Assembly: GCF_026745355.1 (NCBI RefSeq)
Contig: NC_079208.1
Coordinates: 47,259,577-47,323,576 of the forward strand
DNA from: Beta vulgaris subsp. vulgaris
Taxonomy: Eukaryota; Streptophyta; Magnoliopsida; Caryophyllales; Amaranthaceae
Length of the DNA stretch: 64,000 nucleotides
Direction: 5' to 3'
Positions within the stretch are counted from its first letter, which is position 1. Every line of letters begins with the position of its first letter. Positions 59,575 to 64,000 of this stretch are shown here, in pieces. The notes under the pieces were generated by a model, which saw only the letters and a program-made list of their open reading frames with translations, was not told where the DNA came from and ran no database searches. Made by a program: the position numbers and the translations under genes.

Positions 59575-60204
59575 GACCCTATACGAAGCACGAGTTGCAC
59601 GGAATTCAATTTCGAGATACAAAGAAGAACAACAAGAGTCACGCTCGTATGAATCTTGTCAAAATGAGAATAAGTTTGTGATTTTGTTTGATGATCAAAA
59701 TGTTATAAAAGACTTGAGAGAGAATGCTTTTAGAGAGAATAAAAGATATTGAAAAAACTCCCTTCATCTGTGATAAAGTACCACACTTATACACGTAAAA
59801 CAAAGGAAACCGACAAAACCGCTCATCGCAAGCAAAACTGAGGAAAAAGCAGTAGGCTGTCGCGAGCCGCGACAGAGCTTCGCGAGTCGCGATAGAGCCT
59901 GTCGCGAGTCGCGACAGTGATCGCGAGCCACGACCAACTTCTGCCCAGCCTCATGCTTCTTGAGCCTGTCGCGAGTCACAGCCGAGGTCGCGAGACGAGA
60001 TGATGCCTCTGCCCAGCTTCATGTGTTCTCTTGTTTCCTTCAAGTTGCGAGTGAGCAAATCACTCCTTTCAACTCTTCTTGTTTACTATACCATAAACAC
60101 CTACGTGCATACTTAACGTAACTTGAACAACGACACCATAATCAAGTAGTTCAAGTTATACGTTACATGAATTCAATCAACCAAATACTCTAAATTATCC
60201 AACA
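59484..60204 (-). repeat. Copia-2 5' LTR
   Basis: 721 bp. In transcription sense, U3 holds the GC-rich palindromic repeats (59853-59992) and then a TATA-like TTTTATAAC at 59703-59711, ~150 bp downstream of them, then R-U5. Confidence 0.95.
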
Positions 60205-60615
60205 AATACGAGGTGGGACATCTTCTGACAATTAAGTTTCACTTTGGAGAAAAAAATGACAACGCAAAAGAACAACATTTGTAGCTTAAACATTTGAAAA
60301 AAGTTCATCAATCAAAAATGATATGTCTAATCAAACTGAAAATCATTTGGCATTAATCCATTGTATTTAGAAAACAAAAACAAAACACAATGGACTAATT
60401 GCAATGACGAACAACAGATGAATGTGAAGCTAATTAATGTGACGCGCAGATTTTTTTTTTTCTGTTTAGAGTCAGGTTGGATATTTCTTAGATGTTAGAT
60501 ATCGACGTCGACGTGCCTTGATATATTGATTCATTTACTCTTTCAAATCATCATCAAATGAAACAGAAATAATGAAAGCGTATGTTTGTAGTTGATGATA
60601 CATAAGAGGTAAAAT

Positions 60616-61924
60616 GAGTTAAGGATACAAGAGGGTACTGAACTTTGACATTTGTTCTAGTTAGGATACTGAACTTTAAAAAGTTCTAGTTAGGGTACTC
60701 AAACCAAACTTCTGTTACTTTTGCGGTTAATTGTCATAAAATAATAATAAAAAATTATTTTTGCATAAATTTAATAGTTCTTTCTCTTTTCTCCCCCATA
60801 AACACCAAATCCACCACCTCCTCCCACAACTCCACTTCTAAAAATACTCCCACAACTCCAAAACCACCATCTTCTAATTTTCTGGCAATGTCCTCACCTC
60901 AAAACCACCTTTTTCTCATTTTCTCTCTCCTCTCTCTCACCTCTTCCCTCTTCCCTCTCAATCTCGCCGGAAAACCACCTTCTCCTCCCCAGCAACCGTA
61001 AACTACGACAAGATGACCAACTCTTCTGCTAAAGTTGACAGTTTTCCGTCGAAACTAACGACGCCGGATTATGGTATACTGTTCCTTCTCGTTTGTTGTA
61101 ACTTCGTTAAAAACTATATGATCGGTGATCGATATTTGTCGAACTCTAATGTTGTCGCCGAAAATTCGTTGGAATTCGCAAAATCGGTTAATGTTTCCGA
61201 CGATGGAAAAGATGTTTGGGTTTTTGATGTTGATGAAACTCTTCTCTTCAATTTACCTTATTATGAAGCTCATGATTTCGGGTGCGATATTCATTTTTTT
61301 TTTTGAATTATTTATCTTTTTTTTATATGATTTGGGAGTATGATTGAATGATTTTCAAGTTGGGTTTTCTGTGATTTTATTGAGCTAATTAGAAATTGGT
61401 GGATTTGCAAGTGTTGGGTGAGATTTTGTATTTCAAAAAAATATTTCAATTTAGCTTACTAAGCTCATGATTTTGGGTGAGACTTTTTATTTCAAATTTA
61501 TTTCATTGTGTTATAAGTTGGGGAGTATGATTGATTGATTCTAAAATTGGGTTTTTTGTGATTTTATTGAGGTGATTAGAAATTGGTAGATTTGTTCATA
61601 TTGGGTAATGTTTGTGTTTACGTTATGAATTTAGATACTCTAATGAAGATTATGTGAGAATTTTTGCCAAGAGTTATTGTTTCTTTTCAAATTAGCTATT
61701 ACAACTGGGTAATTGGCAAGAGGTGCTGGATTTGGTGTTTATGGGTGGAGGAGATAGAAAGAACTATTAAATTTATGCAAAAATAATTTTTATTATTATT
61801 TTATTAGAGTTAACAGCAAAAGTAACAGAAGTTTGGTTTGAGTACCCTAACCGGAACTTTTCAAAGTTACCCTATCTGGAACAAATGTCAAATTTAAGTA
61901 CGTACTCTCTTGTATCCTTAACTC
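60616..61924. mobile_element. Pack-MULE-like element carrying acid phosphatase exon 1
   Basis: Exact 10-bp duplication GAGGTAAAAT (60606-60615, 61925-61934). Tips GAGTTAAGGATACAAGAG at both ends in inverted orientation. The TIRs run ~200 bp, out to the ccataaacaccaaatcc stretch. The left TIR has GGRTAC motifs at offsets 8, 18, 49 and 79. Interior: a short promoter-like CT-rich leader, an acid-phosphatase exon, and intron-like sequence in which tcatgattt(t/c)gggtg is partly duplicated (61273, 61468). No transposase. Confidence 0.9.
61013..61281 (+). pseudogene. Captured HAD-type (VSP/APS-like) acid phosphatase, exon 1
   Basis: Frame MTNSSAKVDSFPSKL, then NFVKNYMIGDRYLSNSN and KDVWVFDVDETLLFNLPYYE, ending HDF before a GG|GTGCGA donor. 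DVDET is the catalytic DxDxT motif of the class-B/HAD plant acid phosphatases and vegetative storage proteins. About 90 residues of the usual ~250 remain; the other exons and the other catalytic motifs are missing. The frame is undamaged and has a leader upstream, so a short chimeric transcript from the TIR promoter is possible. It is cargo of the surrounding element. Confidence 0.8.
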
Positions 61925-61952
61925 GAGGTAAAATGGTCCTATACCCCTATAT

Positions 61953-62162
61953 GTTTCCTCCGTTCCAATTTAGTTGTGACACTTCTGAAATCACGGACTT
62001 CTAAACACTTTTTGGAGAGGAGAGAGATAGAGAAAGAAAATAAAGGGTCTCATGTGATAGGAGACAGATAGATAGAAGTTATTACCCAAACTGAAAGTAT
62101 CACAACTAAATTAGAACTTCCAAAAATAAAAGTATTACAACTAAATTGAAACGGAGGAAGTA
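61953..62162. mobile_element. Stowaway-like MITE
   Basis: Left cttcctccgttccaatttagttgt-type end (t-rich start) and right end acaactaaattgaaacggaggaagta are inverted repeats of ~25 bp. The total is ~210 bp, inserted next to TA. It lies 28 bp from the Pack-MULE-like element. Confidence 0.8.
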
Positions 62163-62204
62163 GTTGAAAAGGAAAAGTGTGTTGTGCAGAGCATGCGGCT
62201 TGTT

Positions 62205-62360
62205 CTCTTCAGCAGCTGAACTGAACTAAATTGAACTGATTGCAACTGAACTGAATTGAGCTTAACTGAATTAAATTACAACTAATAGAAATGATAATTA
62301 GAACTGAATCGAACTAGTTGCAACTGAACTGAATTAAACTGAACTGAACTGAAAATAAGG
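62205..62360. repeat. Degenerate (AACTG)n low-complexity tract
   Basis: Irregular runs of aactgaactgaattg, partly interrupted by gattgcaactgaa; likely an expanded pentamer. Confidence 0.8.
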
Positions 62361-63611
62361 TAGGGAGGACGTACATGTATAATATACATAGATATCAAGA
62401 GTATTTCTTTCTTTACCCCAACCCTGTCTTCTTCATGCCTGCGTAACAAACTTTTATCTTGCATTAATTTTACATCCTCACAACATGGGTGTGTAGTAAT
62501 CATATTTTTTTCTTCCGTAATTTGTGTCACTTGTGAGTCCATTCCTTTTGTTGATTATTATTGTTGTTGTTTTGCTTCACAACTTTAATTTTCAATTTTT
62601 AAAACGCACAATAATCAGCTAATTTGAAAAGGTGCAACACAAATGGTTCACAAATTATGAGAGAAGATCTGAATTTTATTGGGAGTTGAGAAGAACGCCC
62701 AAGATCATGCATCATGTTTGAGAATCGTTAAGAGAAAAGTTGGTTTGCTAAAGATTAAATGAACATGGCTGAACAATATGAGCCAATATCTATAAGCCTA
62801 ACTAGTTATTGAGTAAAATTTTAATATTTTTGTGTGTTTGACTTGTTAATGCTTGTCAACAACTCTTTTAAGTACTTTAATAGTAAGCTCATTAATTCGT
62901 TATTTATTTAATTAAGCTCAAACTATTGTACATAACGAATTAATTCGTTCATTCTACGCATTATAACTTGCAAAAATTTGAATTTATAGTGTTACACTAT
63001 AAGAAACACATAATTTACTAGCTGAAATTTTCGATCAACCATAAAAGTATCGTCGACATCTGATAGGCGAAATTTTTACGATTACAAAGGTAGACTATAA
63101 ATCTAGCTATTTAATCATTTCTTCTTTAAGAAATCGTCATAAAATTTAATATATCATTTCAAGCCTGTTTTGAACTCGTCCGAATTCGAGCTTGAACTCG
63201 AAACCTAACAAAATAGCTTGAGTTGAGCTAATACTTGATGAGCCAACCTCAAACAAAGTATCTAAAATCGGATCGATCTCGAGCCGAGCTCTATTAAATT
63301 TATTCAAATATTCAAATTCACCTAACCTGCTACAAATCTAGCTACTTGACTCGACTCTCGCTAGTTTCACCCCTCACCGCTGCTTTGTGTGGTTTGCTAG
63401 AATCATGACTTGATGAACACAAATAAGTGATAACCCACTATACTTTAGAGAAACACAAATCTCAACCTCTTTTAAATCATCCGTAAGGGTGAATTAGACG
63501 ATCTCGAGTTTAGCTAAATAACAGCAACGTGCTGCCAGCAACATTCGGTGATTTCATATTCAATTGAGCAAACACTTTTTTACCAATTTTTTAATGGTTT
63601 TGTTTAATTAC

Positions 63612-63770
63612 TATGGTGGAAAAGTGCATCATTCGGCAATAGTTAATCCTTTGGGAAAATAGTTTAAACTTTATGGTGGAAAAGTGCATCATTCGGCAAT
63701 AGATAATTGTTCTTTGGAAGATTAGTTTAATGTTATGGTGGAAAAGTGCACCATCGTCAATCTTTGGCTA
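63612..63770. repeat. ~60-bp tandem repeat, three units
   Basis: tatggtggaaaagtgcatca begins at 63612 and 63672, and a variant at 63734; each unit continues ttcggcaatag…ttaga/tttaa. The third unit is truncated. Confidence 0.85.
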
Positions 63771-64000
63771 AGATCAAATAAAGTTTATATATGGAAATTA
63801 AATATATAGTATAAGAATCGTTAGACCAACTCTCCTGTTCATGATATCATATGGAGTGACTTAAGAGAAAAGTACCAAGTTGTTTGAATGCTGTTTATTT
63901 CTTTTTGGTTCTTTTTGTGATTACAATATGAAACTATGACGAAATACTTAGTACTATTTCGTTTTTTAAGTGAAGATTTAGTTGCTAGAATAAGTCTCTT

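Larger units (their letters stand above)
54228..60204 (-). mobile_element. Young full-length Copia retrotransposon (Copia-2)
   Basis: LTRs of 722 and 721 bp (54228-54949, 59484-60204) differ by seven substitutions and three 1-base indels by direct reading, about 1%. The target duplication AATAC is exact on both sides (54223-54227, 60205-60209). Total 5,977 bp. All domains are present in Copia order (gag, protease, integrase, RT, RNase H), but several frameshifts and a stop break pol. No tRNA-type PBS follows the 5' LTR; see the stem entry. Confidence 0.96.
62163..64000. other. Intergenic tail of the window
   Basis: Starts with an 'aactgaactgaa' low-complexity stretch (62205-62360). The minus-strand frame 62282-62542 (MDSQVTQITEEKN…) runs into that stretch and has no recognised domain. 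The rest is AT-rich up to the tandem repeat at 63612. No gene can be supported. Confidence 0.4.

Overview
The window is nuclear DNA of a flowering plant, almost certainly a eudicot. The evidence is intron-containing genes with GT/AG junctions, plant-lineage Copia and Gypsy elements, tRNA-derived SINEs, Stowaway-like MITEs, and two recognisable plant genes: a peptide methionine sulfoxide reductase A and a BTB/TAZ-domain protein. Caryophyllales is only a guess. No bacterial, organellar or viral segment was recognised. Most of the 64 kb is transposable-element sequence; apparently intact host coding sequence totals about 1.65 kb.

Layout. 1-1316 looks like the end of a Gypsy (Athila-like) LTR. 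1317-5673 is a 4.36-kb, nearly pure polypyrimidine tract. 5674-8377 is unassigned. 8378-9763 is a fold-back transposon carrying a host zinc-ribbon gene fragment; an inverted relative with different cargo lies at 33369-34455. 9790-11905 holds decayed L1 and Copia pieces. 13475-13923 is a broken KDEL-tailed cysteine protease end, convergent with the intact MsrA gene (14308-17331, minus, two exons, SINE in its intron). 17873-19049, 41421-42709 and 52902-53922 are three members of one long-TIR, 9-bp-TSD (Mutator-like) family with telomere-like CCCTAA/TTAGGG arrays inside both ends. 19594-25740 holds Gypsy LTR material and a plant-mobile-domain-like relic. 27058-32848 (minus) is a five-exon BTB/TAZ (BT family) gene. 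35156-41200 is mostly intergenic, with a SINE, another Mutator-like element and a U2 snRNA-like fragment. 42916-52464 is an old Copia element split by a gene-capturing CACTA transposon (47740-51700) with ALG11 and VPS13 pieces. 54228-60204 is a young Copia element whose LTRs differ by about 1%. 60616-61924 is a Pack-MULE-like element carrying an acid phosphatase first exon, followed by a Stowaway-like MITE.

The clearest unexplained pattern is shared terminal architecture. The three telomere-repeat elements keep four TACCC-core motifs at the same offsets (about 17, 47, 76 and 107 from the tip), and the acid-phosphatase element carries GGRTAC motifs with the same roughly 30-bp phasing. A second candidate novelty is a 17-bp RNA stem in the young Copia element, pairing U5 with the position normally used as tRNA primer-binding site. 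Neither MsrA nor BT shows a frameshift, so they are the genes likely to work: MsrA repairs oxidised methionine, and BT is a predicted nuclear/cytosolic adaptor.
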